DNA of 64,000 nucleotides from Campylobacter volucris (lineage in GTDB: Bacteria; Campylobacterota; Campylobacteria; Campylobacterales; Campylobacteraceae), in assembly GCF_008245045.1 (NCBI RefSeq), contig NZ_CP043428.1:1302001-1366000 (forward strand), written 5' to 3'. Position numbers and translations under genes: made by a program. The notes under the pieces were generated by a model. It saw nothing but the letters and a program-made list of their open reading frames with translations, had not been told where the DNA came from and made no database searches. Below are positions 43,930 through 53,892 of this stretch, in pieces (position 1 is the first letter of the stretch; each line of letters begins with the position of its first letter).

Positions 43930-44483
43930 TATTGTTTAAGCCTTGCGTAGTTTTGACAACCCTCATCGCTTTTTAAATCACAAGCCTTACCAAAATATTC
44001 TAAAGCCTTAGAAGTGTCTTTTCTAACGCCTTTGCCATTTTCATACATCAAACCAAGACTATTACATCCTTCTTCATAGTTCATATCACAAGCTTTTCTA
44101 TAAAGCTCTACGGCTTTAAAATTATTTTTACTGACAATTTGTCCTTTCTCATATAAAGCTCCAAGGTGAGCGCAAGCATAAAAATTATCCAAAGAACAAG
44201 CTTTACTATAAAATTTTTCAGCCATTAAGCCATTCATTTTAACACCTTCTCCAGTTTCATATAAAATTGCAAGCCCAAAACAACCATTATCGTCATTTAA
44301 CTCACAAGATCTTTTATAAAATTCCGCTGCTTTAAGGTAATTTTCATACATTTTATATCGAAAACCAAGTCTAAAACAACTTTTTCCTTTTTTATTTTCT
44401 ATACAATCTTTTTCGAGCATATCCTCTTGTGAGTATGCAAAATTTGAAAATAAAATCGCTAAGATAATCAAAACTTTTTTCAT
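43929..44483 (-). CDS. Secreted Sel1-like repeat protein at head of biotin genes
   Basis: A 184-residue protein with a signal peptide (1-18, ending AYS) and four Sel1-like repeats with paired cysteines and G-x-G turns (ILYETGEGVKMN, LGALYEKGQIVSKN, LGLMYENGKGVRKD). It is related to the shorter protein at 1285-1665. Its stop overlaps the bioF start, so a secreted scaffold-type protein is co-translated with a cytosolic biotin enzyme. Its role is unknown. Confidence 0.88.
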   Translation of the reverse strand: MKKVLIILAILFSNFAYSQEDMLEKDCIENKKGKSCFRLGFRYKMYENYLKAAEFYKRSCELNDDNGCFGLAILYETGEGVKMNGLMAEKFYSKACSLDNFYACAHLGALYEKGQIVSKNNFKAVELYRKACDMNYEEGCNSLGLMYENGKGVRKDTSKALEYFGKACDLKSDEGCQNYARLKQ

Positions 44484-44514
44484 ACTTTACCTTTAAATTT
44501 AAGATAAAAAGCTA

Positions 44515-44520
44515 ATTATA
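44515..44520 (-). promoter_or_regulatory. Candidate -10 box for the Sel1-bioFGC run
   Basis: Minus-strand TATAAT lies 31 bases before the Sel1-repeat start. The 129-base gap between it and bioA is a divergent promoter region; I see no BirA-like or other clear operator. Confidence 0.4.
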
Positions 44521-44612
44521 TAAATATTTTCTAAATAATCCTTTTTCGTTTTAAAGCATAAATTTGAGTAAAAATTGTAGTATCATTAGTAATAAAAATC
44601 AAAGAAGTAAAA

Positions 44613-45881
44613 ATGAATTTAAAAGAACTAGACTTAAAACACATTTGGCACCCTTGCACGCAAATGAGCGATCATGAATTTTTACCTTTAATACCTATAA
44701 AAAAGGCTAAGGGGGTGTATTTGTATGATTTTGATGAAAAATCCTACATAGACTGCATTAGCTCTTGGTGGGTAAATATCTTTGGCCATTGTAATGAATA
44801 CATCAACGAAAAAATCAAAGATCAACTTCAAAGTTTAGAGCATGTCTTGCTTGCAGGCTTTTCACATGAGCCTATCATAAAGCTTTCACAAAGACTTTGC
44901 AAGCTTTTACCTTTTGATAAATGCTTTTTTGCAGACAATGGTAGTTCAGCCATAGAAGTGGCTTTAAAAATGAGTTTTCAATACCACTTAAACAATGGCT
45001 CTAAAAAGGATAAATTCTTATCACTTAGCAATTCTTACCATGGAGAAACCTTAGGTGCATTAAGCGTTGGCGATGTAGCACTTTATAAAAAAACCTATGA
45101 GCCTTTACTTTTAAAAAGTATCACAACGCCTGTGCCAACAAGCAAGGATTATATAAAAGAACTTGAAATTTTAGAAAGCATTTTAAAAAATCATCATCAT
45201 GAAATTTGTGCTTTTATACTTGAGCCTTTACTTCAATGTGCGGGCAATATGCATATGTATGAGCTTGGGTATTTAAATGAAGCCATTAAGCTTGCTAAAG
45301 ATTATGGTGTGCAAGTGATATTTGATGAGATAGCCACAGGTTTTGGACGTACAGGAGAGATGTTTGCGCTAGATTATTGCTCACAAAGTATTGATTATAT
45401 ATGTCTTTCTAAAGCTATCACGGGTGGGTATTTACCCCTTTCAGTGGTGCTTACTAAAGATGAAATTTATGAGAAATTTTATGATAGTTATGAGAGTCAA
45501 AAGGCCTTTTTGCACTCTCACTCTTACACGGGTAATGCCCTAGCTTGCACAGCAGTTAATGCGACTTTGGATATTTTTGAAAATGAAAATATCATCGCAA
45601 AAAATAAAATCAAAAGTGCTTTTATAAAAACACAATGGGAGAGTTTAAAAGAATTTGAATTTTTAGGAAATTTTAGAAATTTAGGCATGGTAAGTGCATT
45701 TGATATACAAAAGAGCAAATACAAAAGAGCAGGACTTGAAGTCTTTCAAAGAGCCTTAGAAAAAGGCTTGCTTTTAAGACCACTTGGAAATACGATTTAT
45801 TTTATGCCACCATATGTTATAAATGAAGATGAGATTACTTATGTAGTGCAGTCTTTAAGAGAGATTTTTAAGGAGTTTTGA
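44613..45881 (+). CDS. bioA: Adenosylmethionine-8-amino-7-oxononanoate aminotransferase
   Basis: BioA transfers an amino group from SAM to 8-amino-7-oxononanoate. The 422-residue protein has [42 protein letters not shown] and the PLP-Lys site [13 protein letters not shown]. It is divergent from the Sel1-bioFGC run. Its 3' end overlaps the 3' end of bioD by 27 bases on the opposite strand. Confidence 0.96.
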   Translation: MNLKELDLKHIWHPCTQMSDHEFLPLIPIKKAKGVYLYDFDEKSYIDCISSWWVNIFGHCNEYINEKIKDQLQSLEHVLLAGFSHEPIIKLSQRLCKLLPFDKCFFADNGSSAIEVALKMSFQYHLNNGSKKDKFLSLSNSYHGETLGALSVGDVALYKKTYEPLLLKSITTPVPTSKDYIKELEILESILKNHHHEICAFILEPLLQCAGNMHMYELGYLNEAIKLAKDYGVQVIFDEIATGFGRTGEMFALDYCSQSIDYICLSKAITGGYLPLSVVLTKDEIYEKFYDSYESQKAFLHSHSYTGNALACTAVNATLDIFENENIIAKNKIKSAFIKTQWESLKEFEFLGNFRNLGMVSAFDIQKSKYKRAGLEVFQRALEKGLLLRPLGNTIYFMPPYVINEDEITYVVQSLREIFKEF

Positions 45882-46427
45882 AAGTTTTTCGCACACTTTA
45901 TCATCAAATTCTATGATAGGAATTTTAGCGTATTTGCTTATAAAATCCTTGCTAAAATTATCTTGGCTTTTTAAGATTAAAGCAAGAATTTTAATATCTT
46001 TTTGTTTTAGCGCTTCTATGCTTAAAAGCGTGTGATTGATACTTCCTAGATAATCTTTTGCGACTAAAATCGCAGGATGCTTAAATGCACTCATATAATC
46101 AATCATAGTTTTTTCATCATCAATTGGAGAAAAAAGCCCACCAGCTAGCTCTATGATGAGCTTATCGCTTTGTGGAATTTGTATATCAAAAGCTTTATAG
46201 TTTAAATTTTCTAAAATTCTTGCTTTATGCGGTGAAGCAGGAGTTTGTAAAAAAATTCCTTCTTTAAAAATCTTAGTTTTTGGACTAAATTTAACTACTA
46301 CATCACTATCTTTTGGCACACCTGCTTGTATAAGCTTAAAATAATCAAAACCTAATTCTTTGCAAATTCTAGCACTTAAATAAGTCTTGCCAACATCTGT
46401 ATTTATACCACTTATATAAATTTTCAT
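45855..46427 (-). CDS. bioD: Dethiobiotin synthetase
   Basis: BioD forms dethiobiotin from diaminopelargonic acid, CO2 and ATP. The 190-residue protein starts with the P-loop [14 protein letters not shown] and contains [12 protein letters not shown]. It is slightly short for the family. It lies downstream of the SMR pair and converges on bioA with overlapping ends. bioB is not in this window. Confidence 0.93.
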   Translation of the reverse strand: MKIYISGINTDVGKTYLSARICKELGFDYFKLIQAGVPKDSDVVVKFSPKTKIFKEGIFLQTPASPHKARILENLNYKAFDIQIPQSDKLIIELAGGLFSPIDDEKTMIDYMSAFKHPAILVAKDYLGSINHTLLSIEALKQKDIKILALILKSQDNFSKDFISKYAKIPIIEFDDKVCEKLSKLLKNLS

Positions 46428-46434
46428 TTTAAAC

Positions 46435-46749
46435 CTATGAAAGTATTTTTAAGCCCACGGTGCAAGCAATGATAAGGGTTATTAGAAAAAGTTTTAAAAA
46501 GCTTTTGCTTTCTTTATAAAAAAGCACTCCGATGATAACCCCGCCTGCAGTTCCAGCTCCTGTCCATATAGAATAAGCCACACTCATAGCAATACTTTGC
46601 ATACTAAGACTTAAAAATCCAAAAGAAAAAGCAAAACACACTATCAAAGCCAAAAGATAAAGTTTATTTTTAGTGCTTACAAGTTGCTTCATGATAATCA
46701 CACCAAAAATTTCAAAAGCAGTCGCTAAAAATAAAAAGAACCATTCCAT
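46435..46749 (-). CDS. Small multidrug resistance protein, subunit 2
   Basis: A 104-residue protein with four membrane helices and the essential membrane Glu (Glu13, [13 protein letters not shown]). It belongs to the SMR family, which exports cationic drugs or guanidinium by proton exchange. The start overlaps the stop of the partner gene by one base. Paired SMR genes like this normally form a heterodimer (as YkkC/YkkD). The pair matches Cj0309c-Cj0310c in position. Confidence 0.9.
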   Translation of the reverse strand: MEWFFLFLATAFEIFGVIIMKQLVSTKNKLYLLALIVCFAFSFGFLSLSMQSIAMSVAYSIWTGAGTAGGVIIGVLFYKESKSFLKLFLITLIIACTVGLKILS

Positions 46750-47096
46750 TATTTAGCTTCCTTACTAATGATTTTAAGACCTATGATACTTAAAAGCAAA
46801 ATAGCTATTAAAGTAAGCTTGGTAATAGAGCTTGGCTCATTGAAAACAAACATCTCATTAAGCACCACTCCAACCGTGCCAATACCGACAAAAACACTAT
46901 AAGCGATACTCACTTCAAGTCTTTCACAAGCTTTTAAAAAACATGTAAAAGATATGCAAACTCCAATGGCTGTTAAAGCATAATGCCAAATTTCACTAGA
47001 ATACTTTAAACCACTTACCCAAAAGCACTCAACCAAACCACCCAAAATCACCATAAACCAACCAAAATTAGAGCTTATTTTTGTTCGTTCTATCAT
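46749..47096 (-). CDS. Small multidrug resistance protein, subunit 1
   Basis: A 115-residue SMR protein with four membrane helices and Glu23 in GGLVECFWVSGLKYS, the form seen in Gdx/SugE and YkkD-like subunits. An extra N-terminal stretch of about ten polar residues precedes the first helix. It is translated with the second SMR gene. A minus-strand TATAAT at 47122-47127 is a likely promoter. No guanidine riboswitch is seen upstream. Confidence 0.9.
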   Translation of the reverse strand: MIERTKISSNFGWFMVILGGLVECFWVSGLKYSSEIWHYALTAIGVCISFTCFLKACERLEVSIAYSVFVGIGTVGVVLNEMFVFNEPSSITKLTLIAILLLSIIGLKIISKEAK

Positions 47097-47121
47097 AATC
47101 TACCTTTTTTCAAAATCGCAA

Positions 47122-47127
47122 ATTATA
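47122..47127 (-). promoter_or_regulatory. Candidate -10 box for the SMR pair
   Basis: Minus-strand TTATAAT lies 25 bases before the start of the first SMR gene in the 171-base gap shared with the asparaginase gene. Confidence 0.4.
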
Positions 47128-47235
47128 ACTAAAATTACAAAAACAAAACTTTAATCAAAAACTAAACATATAATAAAAAATATCATTATTATAAATATTT
47201 TTATAATATTAATTTATATTTAATTTTTATTATTA

Positions 47236-47241
47236 TATAAT
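47236..47241 (+). promoter_or_regulatory. Candidate -10 box for the isoaspartyl peptidase gene
   Basis: TATAAT lies 26 bases before the ATG; AAGGAGA at 47257-47263 is a strong ribosome binding site. Confidence 0.45.
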
Positions 47242-47267
47242 TTTAGGTTTACTAAAAAGGAGAACAT

Positions 47268-48302
47268 ATGAATTTTTTAGCGGGTAGTAAAAAGGCTTTA
47301 TTGGTATTGGCCAGCTTAGCGTTCTTAACAAGTAATAATACTTTTGCGAAAGATTTTGAACCTATTATCGTTATACACGGTGGCACAAGTGGCTTAGGGC
47401 TTACTAAAGAGGAATTTGCCAAAAGAGAAAAGGTGATGAAAGAATCTTTAAAAGCAGGTCAAAGCATACTTGAAAAAGGTGGAAGCTCTGTTGATGCAGT
47501 TATAGCTGCTATTAAAGTAATGGAAGATAGTCCTGAATTTAATGCTGGAAAAGGTGCTGTTTTTACTTCTGATGGATTTAATGAGCTTGATGCATCTATA
47601 ATGGATGGAAAAAATTTAAAAGCAGGTGCAATTGCTATGGCTAGGACGATTAAAAATCCTATAGAGGCAGCAAGACTTGTTATGGAAAAAACGCCTCATA
47701 CTTTAATAGCAGGAGAAGGTGCTGATAAATTAGCCAAAAAACATGGTTTAGAAATAGTAGGGCAAAAATACTTTTTTACAGAGCATAGATACAAACAACT
47801 TCAAGAAGCTAAAAAAAGCAAAGAAGTATTATTAGATAGTGATAAGGCAAAAGCACATCTTGGCGTAAGTACCGAGCCATATTTAGGCACAGTAGGTGCA
47901 ATAGCTTTAGATAAAAATGGCAATCTAGCAGCAGGTACAAGCACAGGTGGTACTACAAATAAAATGACAGGGCGCATTGGAGATTCTCCTATTATAGGGG
48001 CAGGAAATTATGCAAATAATGATTCAGTGGCGATTTCTTGTACAGGAACAGGCGATATTTATATAAGAGTGGCTGCCGCTCATGAAGTTGCGTCTTTATA
48101 CAAATATAAAAAACTTTCAGTACAAAAAGCAGCCGAAGAAACTATCAAACAAGTAGCTAAACTTGGTGGCACAGGCGGAATCATCTCAATAGATAAAAAT
48201 GGAAAAGTTGGCTATGCTTGGACTAAAGATAAACTTGGGATGTATCATGGACAAGCAAAAATCGGCGAAGAGCCAAAAGTATTTTGGCCACTTGAAAAAT
48301 AA
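47268..48302 (+). CDS. Periplasmic isoaspartyl peptidase / type III L-asparaginase
   Basis: A 344-residue Ntn-hydrolase of the plant-type asparaginase (IaaA) family, which cleaves isoaspartyl dipeptides and some asparagine. VIHGGTSG near residue 35, NAGKGAVF, ELDASIMDG and the autocleavage site GTVGAIALD are present, with Thr208 becoming the new N-terminal nucleophile. GTSTGG follows at 223-228. A signal peptide (1-27, ending TFA) places it in the periplasm. This differs from the AnsA type of asparaginase (AnsB-like fold) that C. jejuni uses. It occupies one end of the inverted block and ends flush with the next gene. Confidence 0.9.
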   Translation: MNFLAGSKKALLVLASLAFLTSNNTFAKDFEPIIVIHGGTSGLGLTKEEFAKREKVMKESLKAGQSILEKGGSSVDAVIAAIKVMEDSPEFNAGKGAVFTSDGFNELDASIMDGKNLKAGAIAMARTIKNPIEAARLVMEKTPHTLIAGEGADKLAKKHGLEIVGQKYFFTEHRYKQLQEAKKSKEVLLDSDKAKAHLGVSTEPYLGTVGAIALDKNGNLAAGTSTGGTTNKMTGRIGDSPIIGAGNYANNDSVAISCTGTGDIYIRVAAAHEVASLYKYKKLSVQKAAEETIKQVAKLGGTGGIISIDKNGKVGYAWTKDKLGMYHGQAKIGEEPKVFWPLEK

Positions 48303-48725
48303 TTAGCGCAACTTAACTTTTTTAACGCCTCGAAGTCTAAAAATCTTTGAGGCTCCGCTTTCAAAAAACTTTTCATCTACTATTTTATCTGCATTTTGCA
48401 TAGCCCAGTTTAGATCAAATTTTTTTCCATGAATATTTGCAGAAGTAGAATAAAGCCAATCAAACTCTTTCAAAAATTCCTCATGAGTACAATCTTTCAC
48501 GACGCGTATTGCTTTAGAGTTAGGATATAAAAAAGTAGTTTTTTTGGATTTTCTAATGATATTTTTAAAATGACTTGGTACTCTTGTAAGTTTTTTAAGC
48601 TCACTAAATTTAGCTGTGGTAATTAAACAATCTTGTTTTAAAGGTCTTTTTTTTAAAGCATTAAGGGCTTTTAAATCTTTGCTTAAAAACCCTGCAGTTG
48701 TATCAGTTTGAGCTAGATAAATCAT
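48303..48725 (-). CDS. Small Sua5/YrdC/YciO-type protein
   Basis: A 140-residue protein resembling the core of threonylcarbamoyl-AMP synthase, which starts t6A synthesis on tRNA. It has [18 protein letters not shown] and the family hallmark STSAN. It is shorter than E. coli YrdC (about 190) but similar small forms occur in epsilonproteobacteria. It overlaps carB by ATGA and abuts the isoaspartyl peptidase gene tail to tail with no gap. Confidence 0.8.
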   Translation of the reverse strand: MIYLAQTDTTAGFLSKDLKALNALKKRPLKQDCLITTAKFSELKKLTRVPSHFKNIIRKSKKTTFLYPNSKAIRVVKDCTHEEFLKEFDWLYSTSANIHGKKFDLNWAMQNADKIVDEKFFESGASKIFRLRGVKKVKLR

Positions 48726-51700
48726 ACCTTTAAGTATTCTTGTAAGCTCTTTACTTCAAGGCAAGTTTTATTTTGTATAGCTTTAATTGCTTTTGCGCCT
48801 GCATACGCTGCTCTTAAATTTGTAAAATATGGGGTTTTAAAGCGTAAAATATTTGCTCTGATTTTTTTAGTATCGCCTTTAAAACTATGCTCATCACTTG
48901 TATTAATAGCAAGTTGAATTTGAGAATTTTTTAACTTATCCTCTACATTTGGGCGTCCTTCAGAAATTTTATGTACAAACTCACATTCTAAACCTGCTTC
49001 TTGTAAAATTTTATAAGTGCCGCTTGTAGCTATGATTTTAAATCCTAGTTTAATATACTCGCTAGCTAAATCTACTGCATATTTTTTATCTTGCTCTCTT
49101 AATGATAAAAACACATTTCCACTTTCTGGTAAGAAATTTGATGATGCAAGCTGACTTTTTGCATATGAGTTTTCAAAATCTTTGCTAATACCCATAACTT
49201 CACCAGTTGAACGCATCTCAGGCCCAAGCTCAAGATCACTTCCGCTAAGTTTTGCAAAAGGAAATACCACTGATTTTACGCTAATGTGTTTTGGTTTTTT
49301 AGCTCTTAAAATTCCATTTTTTTCTTCTACTACTTTGAAAATATCATAAAATTTCAAACTTTCTCTTAAATTTCCTTGCCACATCACACGCGTTGCAACC
49401 TTTGCTAAAGGAATTCCTGTAGCTTTACTTACAAAAGGCACGGTTCTACTTGCTCTTGGATTTACCTCTATCATATAAAGCTTATTATCATGTATAGCAA
49501 ATTGTATATTTAAAAGTCCTACTACGCCTAAATTTAAAGCAATATCTTTTGTTTTTTGCTCAATCATTTCAAGCATAGTTTCATCTATATTTATAGCAGG
49601 TAAAGAACAAGCACTATCACCTGAATGAATTCCTGCTTCTTCAATATGCTCCATAATACCTGCTACATATACATCTTTTCCATCACTTATTGCATCCACA
49701 TCAAGCTCGGTTGCATTATCTAAAAATTGATCGATTAATACAGGAGATTTATCACTTACATCCACCGCTTCTTGCATATAAAGCCTAAGCTCGCTCTCAT
49801 CATGCACTACACGCATTGCTCGACCACCCAAAACATAGCTTGGCCTAACAAGCACAGGATAACCTATCTCATTTGCTTTTATAATAGCCTCTTCTACACT
49901 TATGGCTGTGCCATTTTTTGGTTGATTTATACCTAGATCTTCAATAAATTTAGCAAATTTCTTTCTATCTTCAGCTAAATCAATAACTCTTGCACTTGTT
50001 CCTATGATTTTTGCCCCAAAAGCACTAAGGCGTTTTGCAAATTTAAGCGGAGTTTGACCACCAAAATGAACTATCACTCCATCGGGTCTTTCTCTATCAA
50101 TAACCGCTCTTAAATGCTCAAAATCAATTGGCTCAAAATACAAAATATCACTTGTATCATAATCTGTTGAAACCGTTTCTGGGTTGCAATTATACATTAT
50201 AGTTTTTACGCCCATATCTTTTAGAGCAAAAGAAGCATGCACGCAAGCATAATCAAACTCAATGCCTTGTCCTATACGGTTTGGTCCACCACCTATAATC
50301 ATCACTTTTTTATCTTTTTTATCTTTACTCTCTTTTATTTGAGTAGCTTCATTTGTATTAATACTTGAGTATAAATACGGAGTTAGTGCCTCAAATTCGC
50401 CTGCACAAGTATCTACTTCACTATATTGAGCGATGATTTTGTGTTTAATTCTTGCATAATAAATATCATTTTGGCTTAACTCAAGATTATCTTTTTGGTT
50501 AATCAAGCTAGCGATTTTTTTATCCGAAAAACCTAAGGTTTTAGCTTTTCTTAATAGTTGCTTATTACTTAAAATATCCATATCTATTTGATTTTCAAAT
50601 TCCACTATTTCTTTGATTTGGTTTAAAAACCAAGGATCTATTTTGCAAAGCTCAAAAAGCTCTTGTGTGCTAAAACCTTCTCTAAAAGCTTGTGCTATAT
50701 AAAGCAAGCGTTTTTCATTAGCTTGGCGAATTTTTGCCAAAAGCTCATTTTTATCACACTCTATAATATCAAACCCACTTAAATTTCTCTCAAGTGAGCA
50801 AAGTGCTTTTTGAATACTTTCTTTAAAGGTTCTTCCTATAGCCATAACCTCGCCCACACTCTTCATAGATGTACCAAGCTCAGTACTTGCATTTGGGAAT
50901 TTTTCAAAAGTAAAACGAGGAATTTTAGTAACTATATAATCAATTACTGGTTCAAATGAAGCTGGAGTTCCTGTGATATCATTTTTAATTTCGTCTAAAC
51001 TAAAACCAACTGCTAAAAGTGTGGCTATTTTTGCTATAGGATAACCTGTTGCCTTGCTTGCAAGAGCTGAAGATCTTGAAACTCTAGGATTCATTTCAAT
51101 AACTATCATTCTACCATTAGTTGGATTTATAGCAAATTGCACATTTGATCCACCTGTATCTACTCCAATTTCTCTTAAAATAGCAAAAGATGCATTACGC
51201 ATAGCTTGATATTCTTTATCAGTCAAAGTTAAAGCTGGAGCTATAGTGATAGAATCGCCCGTATGAACCCCCATAGGATCAACATTTTCAATAGAACAAA
51301 CTATAATGCAATTATCATTTTTATCTCTGATAACTTCCATTTCATATTCTTTCCAACCAAGCAAACTTTCTTCTATTAAAATTTCATGGATTGGACTTAG
51401 TGCTAATGCAGTATTTGCAAGCTCTGCAAATTCATCCATATTATAAACCACACCACTTCCTGCACCACCTAAAGTAAAAGAAGCTCTTATCATCAAAGGA
51501 AAACCAATTTCTTCAACTGCTTTTAAGGCTTCTTCATAATTATACGCATACATAGATTTTGGCAAGTCCATGCCAATTTTTTTCATGCTTTCTTTAAAAA
51601 TTTGTCTATCTTCGCCTTTTTTGATAGCTTGCGGATTTGCTCCTAAAAATTTCACATCGCCAAGCTCACCGCTTTCATAAACTTCCATAGCAACATTAAG

Positions 51701-51985
51701 CGCTACTTGACCACCCATAGTAGGCAAAATCGCATCAATTTTTTCTTTTTTTATAATGCTTAAAATGCTTTCTTTAGTAATTGGTTCTATATAAGTTGCA
51801 TCAGCAAATTCAGGATCTGTCATAATCGTAGCTGGATTGGAATTGATTAAAACTACTCTATACCCTAACTCTTTTAAGGTTTTTGCTGCTTGAGTCCCTG
51901 AGTAATCAAACTCACAAGCTTGACCTATAACGATAGGCCCACTGCCTATTAATAATATATTTTCTATATCTGTTCTTTTTGGCAT
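48722..51985 (-). CDS. carB: Carbamoyl-phosphate synthase large subunit
   Basis: CarB makes carbamoyl phosphate for pyrimidines and arginine. The 1087-residue protein has two ATP-grasp halves ([24 protein letters not shown] N-terminus and [17 protein letters not shown] near residue 565), [20 protein letters not shown] and a C-terminal regulatory MGS-like domain. carA is elsewhere. AGGA precedes the ATG. Confidence 0.97.
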   Translation of the reverse strand: MPKRTDIENILLIGSGPIVIGQACEFDYSGTQAAKTLKELGYRVVLINSNPATIMTDPEFADATYIEPITKESILSIIKKEKIDAILPTMGGQVALNVAMEVYESGELGDVKFLGANPQAIKKGEDRQIFKESMKKIGMDLPKSMYAYNYEEALKAVEEIGFPLMIRASFTLGGAGSGVVYNMDEFAELANTALALSPIHEILIEESLLGWKEYEMEVIRDKNDNCIIVCSIENVDPMGVHTGDSITIAPALTLTDKEYQAMRNASFAILREIGVDTGGSNVQFAINPTNGRMIVIEMNPRVSRSSALASKATGYPIAKIATLLAVGFSLDEIKNDITGTPASFEPVIDYIVTKIPRFTFEKFPNASTELGTSMKSVGEVMAIGRTFKESIQKALCSLERNLSGFDIIECDKNELLAKIRQANEKRLLYIAQAFREGFSTQELFELCKIDPWFLNQIKEIVEFENQIDMDILSNKQLLRKAKTLGFSDKKIASLINQKDNLELSQNDIYYARIKHKIIAQYSEVDTCAGEFEALTPYLYSSINTNEATQIKESKDKKDKKVMIIGGGPNRIGQGIEFDYACVHASFALKDMGVKTIMYNCNPETVSTDYDTSDILYFEPIDFEHLRAVIDRERPDGVIVHFGGQTPLKFAKRLSAFGAKIIGTSARVIDLAEDRKKFAKFIEDLGINQPKNGTAISVEEAIIKANEIGYPVLVRPSYVLGGRAMRVVHDESELRLYMQEAVDVSDKSPVLIDQFLDNATELDVDAISDGKDVYVAGIMEHIEEAGIHSGDSACSLPAINIDETMLEMIEQKTKDIALNLGVVGLLNIQFAIHDNKLYMIEVNPRASRTVPFVSKATGIPLAKVATRVMWQGNLRESLKFYDIFKVVEEKNGILRAKKPKHISVKSVVFPFAKLSGSDLELGPEMRSTGEVMGISKDFENSYAKSQLASSNFLPESGNVFLSLREQDKKYAVDLASEYIKLGFKIIATSGTYKILQEAGLECEFVHKISEGRPNVEDKLKNSQIQLAINTSDEHSFKGDTKKIRANILRFKTPYFTNLRAAYAGAKAIKAIQNKTCLEVKSLQEYLKV

Positions 51986-52061
51986 TGAATTTTCCTAAGC
52001 TGATTTTTTAGCTTGATTATAACAAAGATTAGCTTTTATAAAAGTTGAATTTGAAAAAGAT

Positions 52062-52082
52062 TTTAGCCCTTAAGGGGCTAAA
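52062..52082 (-). terminator. Terminator of the catalase-like gene
   Basis: An 8-bp stem (TTTAGCCC at 52062-52069 with 52075-52082, loop TTAAG) lies 5 bases after the stop and is followed on the minus strand by AAAATCTTTTTC. GC content stands out from the surroundings. Confidence 0.65.
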
Positions 52083-52087
52083 TTTAT

Positions 52088-53056
52088 TTATTGGCGTTTT
52101 CCAAAAGTGATGGCATAAGCTTCATTTCTCACATCAAATAAAGGATCTTTTGGAGGATTAACTCCTTGTGGAACATCTGAAGGAAAATATACATCAAAAT
52201 TACAATCTTCTTGGCTTAAAGCATTGACTTTAAAAGTCCCAACAAAGCTTTCTTTATGCTCACCTTTCCATAAAGCTGTGGTGTCATTAGTGATGTCATC
52301 TTTATTAGCATAAACAAGATACATTTTATATTCTACTGGTTGGGTTTTTATGCGATTTTCAAAGTCTTCTTTTAAAAAGTCTTTACTAGCAGTTTTCATT
52401 TCATTTTCATCTAAATATTTAATCCCATCAACTGGAACAAGTTTCCATCTTGCTGGTATGAAATTATCACCATTTGCTTGTTTAAAATAAAAAGTATGGA
52501 TACTGAAAAATGGTGTATTTGCTACACTTTTGCTAATACCAATTTTATCAGTATATGCAGCAAAATTTCTATAAGAATCAACCTCTTGTGTCATTTTTTT
52601 GATTTTTTCTTGATCAACTTTTCCATTTACAGGTAGTCTCATTTCAAAAAATTGTCCAAATTCGGTAGGATTTTTTGCAAAATTGATTTCAGTATTAAGC
52701 ATTACCATAGTCCAAGTTGAAGATGATTTTGGATCTTGAATTCTTATAGCCATTCCTCTAGTTTTACTTTTATCATCCTTAAAAGCTCCACCTAAAGAGT
52801 ATCTTACTTGTATTGGTAAATTTTTTTGTGCTAATAAAGGAACATCGATTTCTTTGTTGATCGATTGAGCTGGCTCAAAACTTCCCATAGCACAAAAACC
52901 TTTAGCGTGATTAACTTTTGCTTTGGGATTATTAGGATCAGCATTTAATTGGTAAAAAATATCTGCTATTTTTTGTGCGTCATATTTTACTTCATCTGCA
53001 TAAATAGCCCCACTTAAACAGCAAAAAGCCAAACAACTAGTAATGTATTTTTTCAT
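52088..53056 (-). CDS. Periplasmic catalase-like heme protein
   Basis: A 322-residue member of the small catalase/SrpA group. A signal peptide (1-20, ending IYA) exports it. The distal His is in KVNHAKGF (residue 50) and the proximal heme ligand motif R-x-x-x-Y appears as RNEAY close to the C-terminus. Full catalases are about 480-500 residues and cytosolic. Small exported forms are thought to be peroxidases. It has its own AGGAGA ribosome binding site and terminator and looks like a single-gene insertion between mreC and carB. Confidence 0.85.
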   Translation of the reverse strand: MKKYITSCLAFCCLSGAIYADEVKYDAQKIADIFYQLNADPNNPKAKVNHAKGFCAMGSFEPAQSINKEIDVPLLAQKNLPIQVRYSLGGAFKDDKSKTRGMAIRIQDPKSSSTWTMVMLNTEINFAKNPTEFGQFFEMRLPVNGKVDQEKIKKMTQEVDSYRNFAAYTDKIGISKSVANTPFFSIHTFYFKQANGDNFIPARWKLVPVDGIKYLDENEMKTASKDFLKEDFENRIKTQPVEYKMYLVYANKDDITNDTTALWKGEHKESFVGTFKVNALSQEDCNFDVYFPSDVPQGVNPPKDPLFDVRNEAYAITFGKRQ

Positions 53057-53145
53057 ATATTCTCCTAAAGATTAAATTTTAGAAAAATATTTTAATATTT
53101 AATAGTAAATGATAATTTATATTAATAAAAATAAATAATTTTTTA

Positions 53146-53892
53146 TTATAAATTTTCCACCATATAAAAATAACTAGGAACTTTAGTTTGTGCATAAGGC
53201 TTCACATAAGCGTTTTGATAAGCACCTTCTTCTTCTACCTTAAATACCTCTCCAACTGGAACACCTGAAAAGAAAATTTCATCTAATCCACTAGTATAAA
53301 CTTTATCGTTTATTTTGATCTCAAGCCATTTTGGTATAAATTTTACCAATACATAATCATTTCTTCCATGTGCTATACCTGGAGCTTGATCTTTTCCTAT
53401 ATATACTGAAAAAGTGCATTCTTCATCTCCTTGCAAAAGAGCTAACGCTTTTCCATTTTTTTCTATAACGATACCTGCAGTATAGCCATTATAAATTAGT
53501 CCTTTGATTTTTCCTCTATAATCTAAAATATCAAGCCATACTTTATTATAATCACTAATTTGCACATAAGATACTGCTTTTACCAAACTAACATTAGGGT
53601 AATAAAAACTAGAATTTTTATCGCTTAAGATATTGTTTAATTCATTAGCAAAATTTTTCATATAAATATTATTTTTTTCAAGCTCTAAATTTCTTTCTCT
53701 TAAATTTCTAATTTCTTGAGCTTGATTGAAATGTTCATCAAATTTATGCTTAACAAAAGCGATGCTTTGAGAAAATTTATCAACTGCTATTGTATTTAAA
53801 TTTAAGACATTTCGTTTTATTACATCTCCATAATAAAACGAAATAAAAACTAAAAAAGATAAAACAAGAACACTAAGAATTTTACTCTTCAT
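53146..53892 (-). CDS. mreC: Rod shape-determining protein MreC
   Basis: MreC is the periplasmic partner of MreB in the cell-elongation complex. The 248-residue protein has one N-terminal membrane helix (about 4-22), a coiled coil (about 50-90) and the beta-rich MreC domain ([34 protein letters not shown]). Residues 91-95 (DKNSS) form a D-x-N-x-S sequon in the periplasm. It overlaps mreB by 11 bases. Confidence 0.95.
   Translation of the reverse strand: MKSKILSVLVLSFLVFISFYYGDVIKRNVLNLNTIAVDKFSQSIAFVKHKFDEHFNQAQEIRNLRERNLELEKNNIYMKNFANELNNILSDKNSSFYYPNVSLVKAVSYVQISDYNKVWLDILDYRGKIKGLIYNGYTAGIVIEKNGKALALLQGDEECTFSVYIGKDQAPGIAHGRNDYVLVKFIPKWLEIKINDKVYTSGLDEIFFSGVPVGEVFKVEEEGAYQNAYVKPYAQTKVPSYFYMVENL

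Noticed and set aside
47097..47267. Guanidine (ykkC) riboswitch upstream of the SMR pair
   Set aside because: The gap is almost pure A/T with no GC-containing stems or ACGR-type motifs, so no riboswitch is visible.
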